64,000 bases of DNA from Lepidostoma basale (lineage: Eukaryota; Arthropoda; Insecta; Trichoptera; Lepidostomatidae). Shown piece by piece: positions 52,101 through 57,889 of the stretch. Numbering within the stretch: the stretch's first letter is position 1; the number at the start of each line of letters is the position of its first letter. Both the position numbers and the translations under genes were made by a program. The stretch spans positions 434,001 through 498,000 of the forward strand of contig JAHDVF020001363.1 in NCBI GenBank assembly GCA_022606425.2, in the 5' to 3' direction. A model generated the notes under the pieces. The model did no database searches and had not been told where the DNA came from. It saw nothing but the letters and a program-made list of their open reading frames with translations.

Positions 52101-53988
52101 GCATCCAATCAATCTTGTAATCAATATTATATACTTTTTTGTTTTAGTCGCGGGAGCATGCATGTCCTCAGTGTGGTAAGACCTTCCTGCAGAGTTCCCA
52201 CGTTCGCCAGCACATGTGGCTTCATACTGGGATAAAGCCGCACTCCTGTCCCCACTGCCCCAACCAATACACGGCCAGCTGTTCCCTCGCGGTCAGTACA
52301 ACCCTTTATACGGATGTGTAGGCTAGAGCAGCCCACTCACCGTCTCTGCCTGTTGTGTTAGAAGCGACAGTGCACGACACGCTGTATGAATGTGAAGGCT
52401 AGAAGAGCGTGTCAGGATGGAAGAGTGTGGCCGTCCACCGTCTCTGCCTATTGTGTTAGTAGCGACAGTGCACGACACGCTGTATGAATGTGAAAACTAG
52501 AGAAGCGTGTCAGGATGGAAGAGTGTGGCCGTCCACCGTCTCTGCCTATTGTGTTAGTAGCGACAGTGCACGACAGGCTGTATGAATGTGAAGGCTAGAA
52601 AAGCGTGTCAGGATGGAAGAGTGTGGCCGTCCACCGTCTCTGCCTATTGTGTTAGAAGCTACAGTGCATTACACACTGTATGAATGTGAAGGCTAGAGAA
52701 GCGTGTCAGGATGGAAGAGTGTGGCGGTCCACCGTCTCTGCTTATTTTGTTAGTAGCGACAGTGCATTACACGCTGTATGAATGTGAAGGCTAGAGAAGC
52801 GTGTCAGGATGGAAGAGTGTGGCGGTCCACCGTCTCAGCCTATTGTGTTAGTAGCGACAGTGCACGACAGGCTGTATGAATGTGAAGGCTAGAAAAGCGT
52901 GTCAGGATGGAAGAGTGTGGCCGTCCACCGTCTCTGCCTATTGTGTTAGAAGCTAGTGCACGATACGCTGTATGAATGTGAAGGCTAGAGAAGCGTGTCA
53001 GGATGGAAGAGTGTGGCGGTCCACCGTCTCTGCTTATTTTGTTAGTAGCGACAGTGCATTACACGCTGTATGAATGTGAAGGCTAGAAGAGCGTGTCAGG
53101 ATGGAAGAGTGTGGCCGTCCACCGTCTCTGCCTATTGTGTTAGTAGCGACAGTGCACGACACGCTGTATGAATGTGAAGGCTAGAAGAGCGTGTCAGGAT
53201 GGAAGAGTGTGGCCGTCCACCGTCTCTGCCTATTGTGTTAGTAGCGACAGTGCACGACACGCTGTATGAATGTGAAAACTAGAGAAGCGTGTCAGGATGG
53301 AAGAGTGTGGCCGTCCACCCTATTGTGTTAGTAGCGACAGTGCAGGACACGCTGTATGAATGTGAAGGCTAGAGAAGCGTGTCAGGATGGAAGAGTGTGG
53401 CTGTCCACCGTCTCTGCCTATTGTGTTAGTAGCGATAGTGCACGACACGCTGTATGAATGTGAAGACTAGAGAATCGTGTCAGGATGGAAGAGTGTGGCC
53501 GTCCACCGTCTCTGCCTATTTTGTTAGTAGCGACAGTGCATTACACGCTGTATGAATGTGAAGGCTAGAGAAGCGTGTCCACCGTCTCTGCCTATTGTGT
53601 TAGAAGCAGGAACTGACTTGGTTTATTTTTCAATCAGAAACACATCCGTCGCAACCACTGGGAGCTGCAGCAGGAGAAGCAGCTGGCCGAGGAGGAGATG
53701 TATCGAAAGCTGCTGGAGCAAGAGAAGGAAGCCACATCGCCGGGTTCATTCTCCGTTAACAGGGTGATCATAGACGAAGACATGGTCACGATAGCTGAAG
53801 GTGACATCGTCACAATCGAAGAGAACGTAAAGATGGAAAATGACGAGGAAATCGCGGCAGATTCGGACGAAGTGGAAGGAGCCGTGATGGTCGAGGGCTT
53901 TGAGGGTTACGAATTTGTGGACGGTGTCAACGTGGTCATCGTGAGCGAAGAAGGATTCAATGGACTATCTGAATGGGTATGTGAATAA
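31010..53988 (+). CDS. ZAD-C2H2 zinc-finger protein, 12 coding exons, 664 aa
   Basis: Twelve GT-AG exons join in phase with no stop: 31010-31129, 35711-35984, 39714-40024, 40382-40513, 41596-41719, 42629-42683, 45167-45250, 46880-47008, 47696-47767, 49167-49365, 52148-52291 and 53638-53988. Residues 3-77 are a ZAD domain, a dimerising zinc-binding fold of insect zinc-finger proteins (CRTC at 3-6, CEQC at 52-55). C2H2 fingers follow at 152-173, 195-215, 224-245, 254-278, 361-381, 420-440, 448-469, 477-498, 506-526 and 534-555, with a C2HC finger at 389-409. A degenerate CKQC precedes the first. The tail (556-664) is very acidic (IIDEDMVTIAEGDIVTIEEN), as in activation or protein-interaction regions. 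Four fingers are split by introns, and in each the cysteine-histidine spacing is exactly canonical after joining, which strongly supports the model. A nuclear DNA-binding transcription factor is likely; the ortholog is not identified. The start could lie upstream (frame open from 30893), but ATG 31010 sits right before the ZAD domain. Confidence 0.9.
31160..31945 (+). mobile_element. LINE-A copy (GTTT-tailed) in ZAD intron 1
   Basis: LMMNVGKSKVMVFQREEQMT, FVYLGSMFTADGRTDSDVER, LMYGSETWNWQKKDESRINA and SNADIRKECRAEEG, then a TAG stop replacing Trp in RWFGH, and GRPGKHG with a one-base loss. Ends in GTTTGTTG. It starts about 30 bp after exon 1. Confidence 0.87.
32160..33960 (+). mobile_element. 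Three LINE-B 3' ends in tandem, ZAD intron 1
   Basis: Copy 1 (about 32160-33095): FNVSKCVMLSFTRALRTVYH, VHVERICGTALKMLGFIVRT and WSPHEARYSVMLERVQKK; frames are broken by a small deletion near 32760. Copy 2 (about 33095-33855) keeps a 215-codon frame and has a TTTGA-unit tail. Copy 3 (33856-33960) is only a 3' UTR with the same tail. The copies are divergent, so they are separate insertions. Confidence 0.87.
34094..34414 (+). pseudogene. Transposase-like ORF remnant
   Basis: An open frame to a TGA at 34412 encodes CFTWSEVNGSSEIDTEL, ELSLFSDTCLGQNSVQCIAS and LESGHLYMEVNPMHSAKES. The SDTCxGQN, GHxxMExxxMHSA pattern resembles a domain seen in insect transposon-derived proteins, but I cannot name the superfamily. 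No start or neighbouring domain remains. Confidence 0.4.
34500..34995 (-). mobile_element. LINE-B fragment in ZAD intron 1
   Basis: Minus strand: MLSFTRALRTVYHRYTMNSQ, QQLAHVSTMKDLGIIYESRL, HIKRICDIALRMLGFIIRTG and ESLNPYLDQ. Antisense to the gene. Confidence 0.8.
35005..35660. repeat. Non-autonomous roughly 450-bp element, rearranged, ZAD intron 1
   Basis: Starts TTTTTTGAATGTATACAAATAC at about 35003 and carries GACCTGTCATTGGTTGGGTT, then the same block in reverse complement at about 35530-35560. Two copies therefore lie head-to-head, ending about 50 bp before exon 2. ATTA-rich low complexity at 35615-35665. Confidence 0.65.
35711..35984 (+). CDS. ZAD gene exon 2
   Basis: Acceptor TTTTTGCATCATAG. 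Completes the ZAD domain (DGLPGSVCEQC, then FNMRC) and adds a basic linker (KKPSPRKHERPRG). Donor GAAG|GTATCA, phase 1. Confidence 0.88.
36060..36780 (-). mobile_element. LINE-D (CR1/L2-like) 3' end, ZAD intron 2
   Basis: Minus frames: IYANIPKQQINKLQSAFNAA, APSYISEICITDSLNIRKST, RCPSTNFGDRAFAVAGPSAW and FRSKLKTHLF, with a deletion before the LHWLK block. 3' UTR at 36245-36060. Confidence 0.83.
36790..37250 (-). mobile_element. LINE-A fragment, ZAD intron 2
   Basis: Antisense copy from the GTTA tail (36795) to the codons for LMYGSEAW (37250), with many small lesions. Confidence 0.75.
37251..37760. mobile_element. Possible solo LTR or other retroelement segment
   Basis: This block separates two LINE-A pieces. 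It begins TGTACGGGACAG and contains AATAAAACAAAGTTTTATTA (37366 on), as in an R region with a poly(A) signal. No gene is found inside. A clear CA end and target duplication were not seen, so this is a weak call. Confidence 0.25.
37762..38302 (+). mobile_element. LINE-A copy with intact C-terminal frame, ZAD intron 2
   Basis: A 164-codon frame: MAVHNGVLLPTLMYGSEAWN, SLRWFGHIERMNEERMVKKL, GRPRKTWHDQINQILNVGHV and SILSAYPFEETA, then three GTTA units. 5'-truncated. Confidence 0.87.
38305..38915 (-). mobile_element. LINE-F 3' end, ZAD intron 2
   Basis: Minus 204-codon frame: NTKEFVYLGSKITWVGRSKN, RIHQARLAFNKRSKIIESNN, VLMYGCKTWCLSERDKQRLE and RDHITNEEVLQ, then RRARWIGHVIRQ and a basic tail, with an AAGAAG tail at 38305-38312. 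Confidence 0.82.
39150..39711 (+). mobile_element. LINE-B 3' end directly upstream of ZAD exon 3
   Basis: A 134-codon frame (MLERVQKRFLRYLYMREFGS, FLLGMLGTNSLQIRRDGCTL), then the 3' UTR and a TTTGATTTGAT tail. The tail runs into the splice acceptor of exon 3 at 39713. Confidence 0.87.
39714..40024 (+). CDS. ZAD gene exon 3 (fingers 1-2, start of 3)
   Basis: The acceptor TTTGATTTGATAG comes directly from the 3' tail of a LINE-B copy. Encodes fingers at 152-173 and 195-215 and the CVYC half of the third. Donor AAG|GTGACA, phase 0. Confidence 0.85.
40085..40220 (-). mobile_element. LINE-A 3' end, ZAD intron 3
   Basis: Antisense to the MNVEE...SILSAYPSG region and TAAC-type tail. Confidence 0.65.
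40225..40355 (-). repeat. Single inverted copy of the 141-bp repeat, ZAD intron 3
   Basis: In reverse complement it carries AATCTGCGAATGGTGCCAGC, ACAATCCCCCCTCCCAGTGA and TATATAACTGCCTATAGCGT, as in the array at 47040-47672. It lies 25 bp before exon 4. Confidence 0.75.
40382..40513 (+). CDS. ZAD gene exon 4 (end of finger 3, finger 4)
   Basis: Acceptor TTGCTATCGGCAG. Supplies HQRVRH to finger 3 at exact spacing, then CGHC...HLQSEH with a longer loop (15 residues). Donor CAG|GTATGT. Confidence 0.88.
40514..41595. other. ZAD intron 4, mostly unassigned
   Basis: AT-rich. A short GC-rich patch (41100-41170, GCCCCGCCGGCCGCGGCGCG) has no frame. 41440-41580 holds an AATCAAATCAAAATC repeat and a GATATCGCTGTATG...AATAAATAAAT stretch also seen near 20390, probably a LINE 3' UTR. 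Confidence 0.4.
41596..41719 (+). CDS. ZAD gene exon 5 (linker)
   Basis: Acceptor TCTGATTGTCACAG. Acidic linker DLADDGEELSAALLKTETSR. Donor CTG|GTAAAA, phase 1. The 98-bp satellite starts about 65 bp downstream. Confidence 0.8.
41787..42615. repeat. 98-bp satellite array 1 (ZAD intron 5)
   Basis: GGCAGAGACGGTGGACCGCC recurs at 41787, 41885, 41983, 42081, 42179, 42277, 42375, 42473 and 42571, an exact 98-bp period. There are eight full units and one partial. The unit is antisense to the LINE-A 3' end. The array fills most of the intron between exons 5 and 6. Confidence 0.95.
42629..42683 (+). CDS. ZAD gene exon 6 (55-bp linker exon)
   Basis: Acceptor TTTTATTTTCAG directly after the 98-bp satellite. 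DLICTGTTTKTETVAVLP. Donor AG|GTATCT, phase 2. The phases fit both neighbours, but a 55-bp exon without a motif is less certain. Confidence 0.7.
42760..43435. mobile_element. LINE-B, LINE-A and LINE-E fragments, ZAD intron 6
   Basis: 42830-42905 is LINE-B (LVTPV region, sense). 42930-43030 is LINE-A, antisense. 43040-43435 is LINE-E, antisense: VNVMNRLEAFEMWIYRRMLR, IPWTDRVSNADVLQRARANR and VRKVSYLVHVL. Confidence 0.7.
43428..44055 (-). mobile_element. LINE-C copy, ZAD intron 6
   Basis: Minus strand, the longest LINE-C match: TSFCYLCRMI, ARGAFAMLRPVWRSGIISRK, FSSSVKSVLLYGCETWKSIA, WQWIGHTLRRNPACIAQGAL and GRPRATWRRALQDEVK. CTTCTTCTTT tail at 43421-43432. Confidence 0.87.
44056..44691 (-). mobile_element. 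LINE-E copy, ZAD intron 6
   Basis: Minus frames: ERVETFKYLGSILTQSLDPD, RIEAARATFNIMKSLFCNDN, VWSVLLYGCETWTLKVNSMN, then (shifted) MLRIPCTDMATNTEVLRQAR, ISYLGHIMRGEKYHLLQLIL and REWTGIRSVEELFRAAQDR. Confidence 0.83.
44700..45118 (-). mobile_element. LINE-A copy, ZAD intron 6
   Basis: A 138-codon frame: SLRRMCGYSVYDRVPNENIR, SLRWFGHIERMNEERMVKKL, RPRKTWRDQISQILSVGHV and ILSAYPFGETA, with a TAAC tail at 44705-44720. It ends about 50 bp before exon 7. Confidence 0.85.
45167..45250 (+). CDS. ZAD gene exon 7 (start of finger 5)
   Basis: Acceptor TTTTTTCATCTTCAG. Ends in FTCQICYK, the first half of a C2H2 finger. Donor AG|GTAATT, phase 2. Confidence 0.85.
45388..46796. mobile_element. TA-flanked element with 19-bp terminal repeats, nested in LINE-A (ZAD intron 7)
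   Basis: AGGGTGGAGGGTTTGAACA (45394-45412) and its exact reverse complement (46777-46795) lie just inside a TA on each side. The flanks (45255-45387 and 46797-46850) are two halves of one antisense LINE-A copy. TA duplication suggests a Tc1/mariner-type element. Inside are a sense LINE-A copy (45660-46325, a 258-codon frame) and part of the roughly 450-bp element (46325-46700). No transposase is seen. Confidence 0.6.
46880..47008 (+). CDS. ZAD gene exon 8 (end of finger 5, C2HC finger)
   Basis: Acceptor GGACGAATTCAG. Completes finger 5 (FLRLVNLEKHVSRH), then HCALC...HLKDC. Donor CG|GTCGGT is weak, but it is the only one that keeps phase with exon 9. Confidence 0.83.
47040..47672 (+). repeat. 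141-bp tandem repeat, about 4.5 units (ZAD intron 8)
   Basis: AATCTGCGAATGGTGCCAGC at 47040, 47181, 47322, 47463 and 47604, an exact 141-bp period with near-identical units. The part with GTAATGTCTCATTTGTG matches the antisense of 50360-50435, a dispersed repeat with an ATTT-unit tail, so the array grew from that element. It ends about 25 bp before exon 9. Confidence 0.93.
47696..47767 (+). CDS. ZAD gene exon 9 (start of next finger)
   Basis: Acceptor TACATTTTGATATAG right after the 141-bp tandem repeat. Encodes LVCPTCGKKLTTAAGL. Donor AG|GTGAGT, phase 2. Confidence 0.85.
47796..48440 (+). mobile_element. LINE-G 3' end (ZAD intron 9)
   Basis: A 204-codon frame: VRSQADRAAAVAGCLKDVIW, DSKVRIYKTCVRPILTYGIE, LRTTEMKTLRAIAGKTLRDR, RRRYWHQHVERMSSNR and GRPPKRWRESW, with an AAGAAG tail. 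It begins about 30 bp after exon 9. Confidence 0.83.
48441..48764. other. Intron 9 AT-rich part, no recognised element
   Basis: No repeat or gene signal beyond a short ACACACAC run. Confidence 0.35.
48765..49030 (+). mobile_element. LINE-A fragment (ZAD intron 9)
   Basis: VMIFEKEETTTVCNISANGE, LEQVDEFVYLGSMFTVERDI and NGALKVIIANKNLSKKARMA. Truncated at LMYG. A LINE-A tail remnant lies at 49090-49130. Confidence 0.8.
49167..49365 (+). CDS. ZAD gene exon 10 (three finger parts)
   Basis: Acceptor TGTTTGGCTTGCAG. YHVQTH completes the exon 9 finger. Two whole fingers follow (CPEC...H...H, CTLC...H...H). Donor AAG|GTAAGG, phase 0. Confidence 0.9.
49430..51445. mobile_element. Block of mixed elements in ZAD intron 10
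   Basis: 49430-49510: end of the roughly 450-bp element. 49510-50095: antisense LINE-A (LMYGSEAWNWQKKDESRINV, SLRWFGHMERM). 50085-50340: another piece of the roughly 450-bp element. 50341-50450: dispersed repeat with an ATTT tail. 50455-50735: antisense LINE-I (RMPSSRTPKRLLEWHPGGRR, GRPRLRWEDEVGRD). 50790-51245: antisense LINE-B (EYGVYPWLSPTAYLLGMLGY, SRRTNLPLVMPVGRA). 51240-51440: roughly 450-bp element again. Confidence 0.75.
51480..52023. mobile_element. LINE-A pieces joined head-to-head (ZAD intron 10)
   Basis: 51510-51755 antisense (KKDESRINAVEIRSLRRMCV, SLRWFGPMERMSEERM) meets 51756-52023 sense (RWFGHMERM, GRPRKTCHDQIN, SILSAYPFGE, GTTA tail) at about 51755. Confidence 0.78.
52148..52291 (+). 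CDS. ZAD gene exon 11 (one finger and start of last)
   Basis: Acceptor CTTTTTTGTTTTAG. CPQCGKTFLQSSHVRQH...H with a TGIKPH linker, then CPHCPNQYTASCSLA. Donor GCG|GTCAGT. The second 98-bp array starts about 30-50 bp downstream. Confidence 0.88.
52320..53600. repeat. 98-bp satellite array 2, about 13 units (ZAD intron 11)
   Basis: Units contain CTGTATGAATGTGAAGGCTA, GCGTGTCAGGATGGAAGAGT and CCGTCTCTGCCTATTGTGTT. Same family as array 1 but in the opposite orientation relative to the gene, that is, sense to LINE-A. Units are more varied than in array 1, with two shortened (near 53310 and 53575). It fills the intron between exons 11 and 12. Confidence 0.95.
53638..53988 (+). CDS. ZAD gene exon 12 (end of last finger, acidic tail, stop)
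   Basis: Acceptor TTATTTTTCAATCAG. KHIRRNH completes the last finger. A charged helix (WELQQEKQLAEEEMYRKLL) and an acidic tail follow. Stop TAA 53986-53988. Confidence 0.9.
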   Translation, partial: KHIRRNHWELQQEKQLAEEEMYRKLLEQEKEATSPGSFSVNRVIIDEDMVTIAEGDIVTIEENVKMENDEEIAADSDEVEGAVMVEGFEGYEFVDGVNVVIVSEEGFNGLSEWVCE

Positions 53989-53990
53989 AA
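53985..53990 (+). terminator. AATAAA overlapping the ZAD stop codon
   Basis: The stop TAA (53986-53988) lies within AATAAA. Whether it is used is unknown. A second AATAAA at 54613-54618 follows the 3' repeat. Confidence 0.35.
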
Positions 53991-54000
53991 TATTCTGCCT

Positions 54001-54590
54001 CTTAAATGTGGGACCATTGCTCTTGTGCTCCTGGTATAATGTGTCATCTATCCCGCTGCATTCCTCTCGGGCAGAGATGGACATCTTTCATACGAATGGA
54101 GCAATGTCCACTCTTGATTCTACGGAGTATTCTGCCTCCTTAACGTCGGACCATTGCTCTTGTGCTCCTGGTATAATGTGTCATCTATCCCACTGCATTC
54201 CTCTCGGGCAGAGATGGACATCTTTCATACGAATGGAGCAATGTCCACTCTTGATTCTACGGAGTATTCTGCCTCCTTAACGTCGGACCATTGCTCTTGT
54301 GCTCCTGGTATAATGTGTCATCTACCCCACTGCATTCCCCTCGGACAGAGATGGACATCTTTCATACGAATGGAGCAATGTCCACTCTTGATTCTACGGA
54401 GTATTCTGCCTCCTTAACGTCGGATCATTGCTCTTGTGCTCCTGGTATAATGTGTCATCATCGCATTCCTCTCGGGCAGAGATGGACATCTTTCATACGA
54501 ATGGAGCAATGTCCACTTTCGTTTCTATGGAGCTGTGATGTCCACTCTCGATTCTCTGCCTCCTTAACGTCAGACCAAATCCTGGTATAA
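54001..54590 (+). repeat. 137-bp tandem repeat in the ZAD 3' UTR, about 4.3 units
   Basis: GGACCATTGCTCTTGTGCTC-type sequence recurs at 54011, 54148, 54285 and 54422 (GGATC in the last), a 137-bp period. The unit is a fusion of two LINE-B pieces: one like CCCACTGCATTCCTCTTGGG and one like GAGATCGATGTCTTTCATAT followed by the segment over the LINE-B stop codon. Begins 12 bases after the ZAD stop. Confidence 0.9.
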
Positions 54591-54674
54591 TTATAGAAAT
54601 GTATTGTGCGAAAATAAAACGACATATAACTATTTTTTTAACTATTTATTTCTGTAATCTTAACTAGTATGAAC

Positions 54675-54975
54675 CCTTATGTATGGTAGTGAAGCATGGA
54701 GCTGGCAAAAGAAGGATGAAAGTACGATAAATAAAACTTCATATTAATTATGTAATATGGAGTTTTATTATATATTATGGAATATGCTCTTGCCCCTTAA
54801 TTCCAGTTAACAATGTATGAAGCCACTCCAATCACCTTATTCTGCTCCATTAGCTCGGGTATACAAACAGTTTGATTCTCGCTACATTTGATAGTGCCTT
54901 AGCAAGGACAGACGTGTCATTCCCATAGAATATAATAAAACTAGTATAAAACAGACGTTTTCATTTGTATTAATA
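54675..54975. repeat. LINE-A scrap and short dispersed repeat
   Basis: 54675-54735 holds LMYGSEAWSWQKKDES. 54890-54975 matches the roughly 80-bp repeat at 9190 and 17691. Confidence 0.5.
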
Positions 54976-55154
54976 AGTAAGTTGGTATCCCAACTATGAT
55001 GGATTCTGTTGAACAGATGGGCGAAGTCCTTGCCCTCTTTCATAGCAGGTTTTGAAAATTTGAACTATACTCTGGCACTCTCTCCAATCTTTGGTTGCGG
55101 CTATGCATTCCTGGAATCAAAAGATATATTTGAACAAAAAGTAACAACTGCGTT

Positions 55155-55768
55155 ATGTGTACAAGAGAGTGGAATTGAAAGAAGGGTTGGGGCAGGCAAC
55201 AGAGTGAATGGTGCACTTAAAGTTGGCATCGCAAACAAAAACCTATCCAATGGCAGTGCACAATGGTGTTCTTCTACCGACCCTTATGTATGGAAGCGAA
55301 GCATTGAACTGGCAAAAGAAGGATGAAAGTAGAATAAATACAGTAGAAATAAGATCTCTTAGACGAATGTGTAGATACTCTGTGTATGATAGAGTGTCGA
55401 ATGAAAATATAAGAAGTGAATGCGGTGCTAATGATGGTGTCATGAACAAAATAATGAAAGGATCATTAAGATGGTTTGGACATATGGAAAGAATGAATGA
55501 AGAAAGAATGGTAAAAAAATTATATGTTAACGATGTAAATGGAACCAGAAATAGAGGAAGACCGAGGAAAACGTGGCACGATCAAATAAATCAAAAATTG
55601 AATGTCGGCCATGTGAGGAGTCAGAGAAATCGACGCGCGTGCATGACGCGATGTATGAATGTTCAGGAAGCGAATTGAGAAATATGTCGGGAAAGAAAAG
55701 TGTGGCAGTCCATTCTTTCTGCCTACCCCTTCGGGGAGACGGCGTGATGGTTAGTTAGTTAGTTAGTA
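55155..55768 (+). mobile_element. LINE-A copy with mostly intact C-terminus
   Basis: RRVGAGNRVNGALKVGIANK, LMYGSEALNWQKKDESRINT, SLRWFGHMERMNEERMVKKL and GRPRKTWHDQINQKLNVGHV. A stop in the final MNVQEAN* replaces EAREICQ. GTTA tail 55750-55768. Confidence 0.85.
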
Positions 55769-55839
55769 ACAACTGCCCCACACACGGGGCCAGCCATACA
55801 AAAACAGTCATTTTACGCCTTATTCTAGCCAATGTTCCA

Positions 55840-56500
55840 ATTAACTAACCATCTCCCCGTCTCTCCGAAGAGGTAGGCAGTTAGAACGCATCGCCACACT
55901 GCTCTTTCATGATATACTTCTCCTATGAACCAATAGTCTATAGATCAGGAGGATTCTTCACACTTATCAGGGGATTATTTTAGAATTCTGTCATCTTGGA
56001 TGCTATCCATCTTTGTTACGGATGATTGTCATCGACAACGTCAGCACAGACTGTTTTATCTCCTAACATGCAGAATTAACCTGCCTCTGGCGATGCCAAT
56101 TGATACAATTAGGACGAAACAATTTCGAGAAAGAAGCCGACCGAAGAATTCAGTTGGGTTGGGTGGCCTTTGGGAAATTACGTCATGTTCTCACTTCCAA
56201 AATACCACAATGCCTCAAGACTAAAGTCTTCAACCAGTGCGTCTTGCAGACCTGGCGTACGGAGCCAAGACGTGGACATTGACAAAAGGTCTGGTCTACA
56301 GATTCAAGGTTGCCCGAGGAAAACATGGCATGACCAATTTAATCAAATTTTAAAGGTTGGTCATGTTAGAAGCCAGAAGAATCGACGTGCGCGTATGACT
56401 CGCTGTATGGATGTGGAGGAAGCTAGAGAGGTGTGCCAGGATGGAGTAGTGTGGCGGTTCATTCTCTCAGCCTACCCCTGCGGGGAAACGGCGTGATGGT
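55840..56500. mobile_element. Mixed LINE fragments
   Basis: 55840-55925: antisense LINE-A end. 55930-56100: LINE-B (RQHRLFYLLTCRINLPLAMP). 56100-56285: LINE-H (NNFEKEADRRIQLGWVAFGK, KIPQCLKTKVFNQCVLQT). 56300-56500: LINE-A of the GTTT type (PRKTWHDQFNQILKVGHVRS, EEAREVCQDGVVW). Confidence 0.72.
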
Positions 56501-56539
56501 TTGTATTGTATTATGTTAATTAATTGTTTCGAAAAAGAC

Positions 56540-56835
56540 GCGATATTTTTTACAATTTTTGACATTAGACATCAGATCGGCCCCACATTTAAATCAACAT
56601 TACGGCCTAGAAAACGCTAATTTCGAGACGGCATTGTCTCTAATAGCTAAGAACAAACCTGGACATCATAATGCTGCTCAAGACATCCAATCTTCTTCAA
56701 CATCTTTAGAACTGGATCCAATTCGTCGTCGTCTCCTTGCTTGTCTTTGTCGGACATTTTAAATGCGTACAGCGCCCTTGAGGTGAGTTATTCGCGAAAA
56801 CGGCGCTATTAAAATATACCTAATTATTATTATAA
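56540..56835 (+). mobile_element. LINE-D 3' end remnant
   Basis: Ends in AGCGCCCTTGAGGTGAGTTA and GGCGCTATTAAAATATACC, the sense form of the LINE-D 3' UTR seen at 4150 and 36130. The preceding frame (56559-56762) is not confidently LINE. Confidence 0.5.
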
Positions 56836-57059
56836 AGATTAAACTAAAAAAAAAACATTTAACCTCTAACTTCCAAGTAGTATTTCAAAATTCAAGCGTT
56901 TGACGTTTCGGCAGGAGAAATTCAGTACGCCAATTTGGCGAAACGAAATCCAAGTATAAGTTATACCAACGCGAATACGAAATAAAGCAGCTGACTTCAC
57001 AATGGTTGATATATAAAAGTGGGTTTACACGCTACGACAAATTGTGACGATGTGAACAA

Positions 57060-57715
57060 CAAAAACCATCACGCCGTTTTCCCACAGGGGTTAGCAGAGA
57101 GAATGGGCCGCCACACTACTCTATCCTGGTACACCTCTCTAGATTCATCCACATTTATACAGCGAGTCACACGCACGTCGATTCTTCCGGCTTCTAACAT
57201 GACCAACCTTTAAAATTTGATTAATCTGGTCATGCCATGTTTTCCTCGATCTACCCCGACTCCATACACCATTTACATCCCGCTATTAGCGCATTGTTAG
57301 AAGCCGCCTGGAGATGTCACTCCCATATATATGCCAAACATTAGACCAGATATGATTACAATATTGATAGCCCGCAATGGGTGAAATCCAGTATTCGTAT
57401 ACAAGTATAAGTCACAAAAATAATATTGACTATCACCCTTGAGTAGGCCTCCCTGTCCTGGGCAGCTCGGAACATCCTCAGCCCTGTCCACTCTCGGATG
57501 TTCCTCAGCCAGGAAATCCGCCTTCTCCCAACACCTCGTCGACCCTCAATCTTACCCTCCAAGATCAGATGTAACAGTGCGTACTTTTCGCCTCTCAGAA
57601 CATGGCCCAAGTAGGACACCTTATGGACTTTGATGTTGGTCAGCAACTCTCTGTCAACTCTGGCTCTATGGAGAACCTTTGTGTTGCTGACCAAGTCAGT
57701 AATTATGGTCATTGC
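57060..57715 (-). mobile_element. LINE-A, 450-bp element and LINE-E fragments
   Basis: 57060-57290 antisense LINE-A (GTTT type). 57290-57420 end of the roughly 450-bp element. 57425-57715 antisense LINE-E (NTKVLHRARVDRELLTNIKV, VSYLGHVLRGEKYALLHLIL, RRRISWLRNIREWTGL). Confidence 0.75.
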
Positions 57716-57889
57716 AACACATAACTTTGGAATTTACCTACTTCGATTATAACATCAGAGAAAATAATGTTACTGGCAATCTCATAAAGTTCTGACGAAC
57801 ATTTATTTATTATTGAAAAAAAGTTTTTATTATTAAAAGAGTTTTTACTATTCAAAAAAGTATTTTAACACGACAATAATTGTTTGTAC

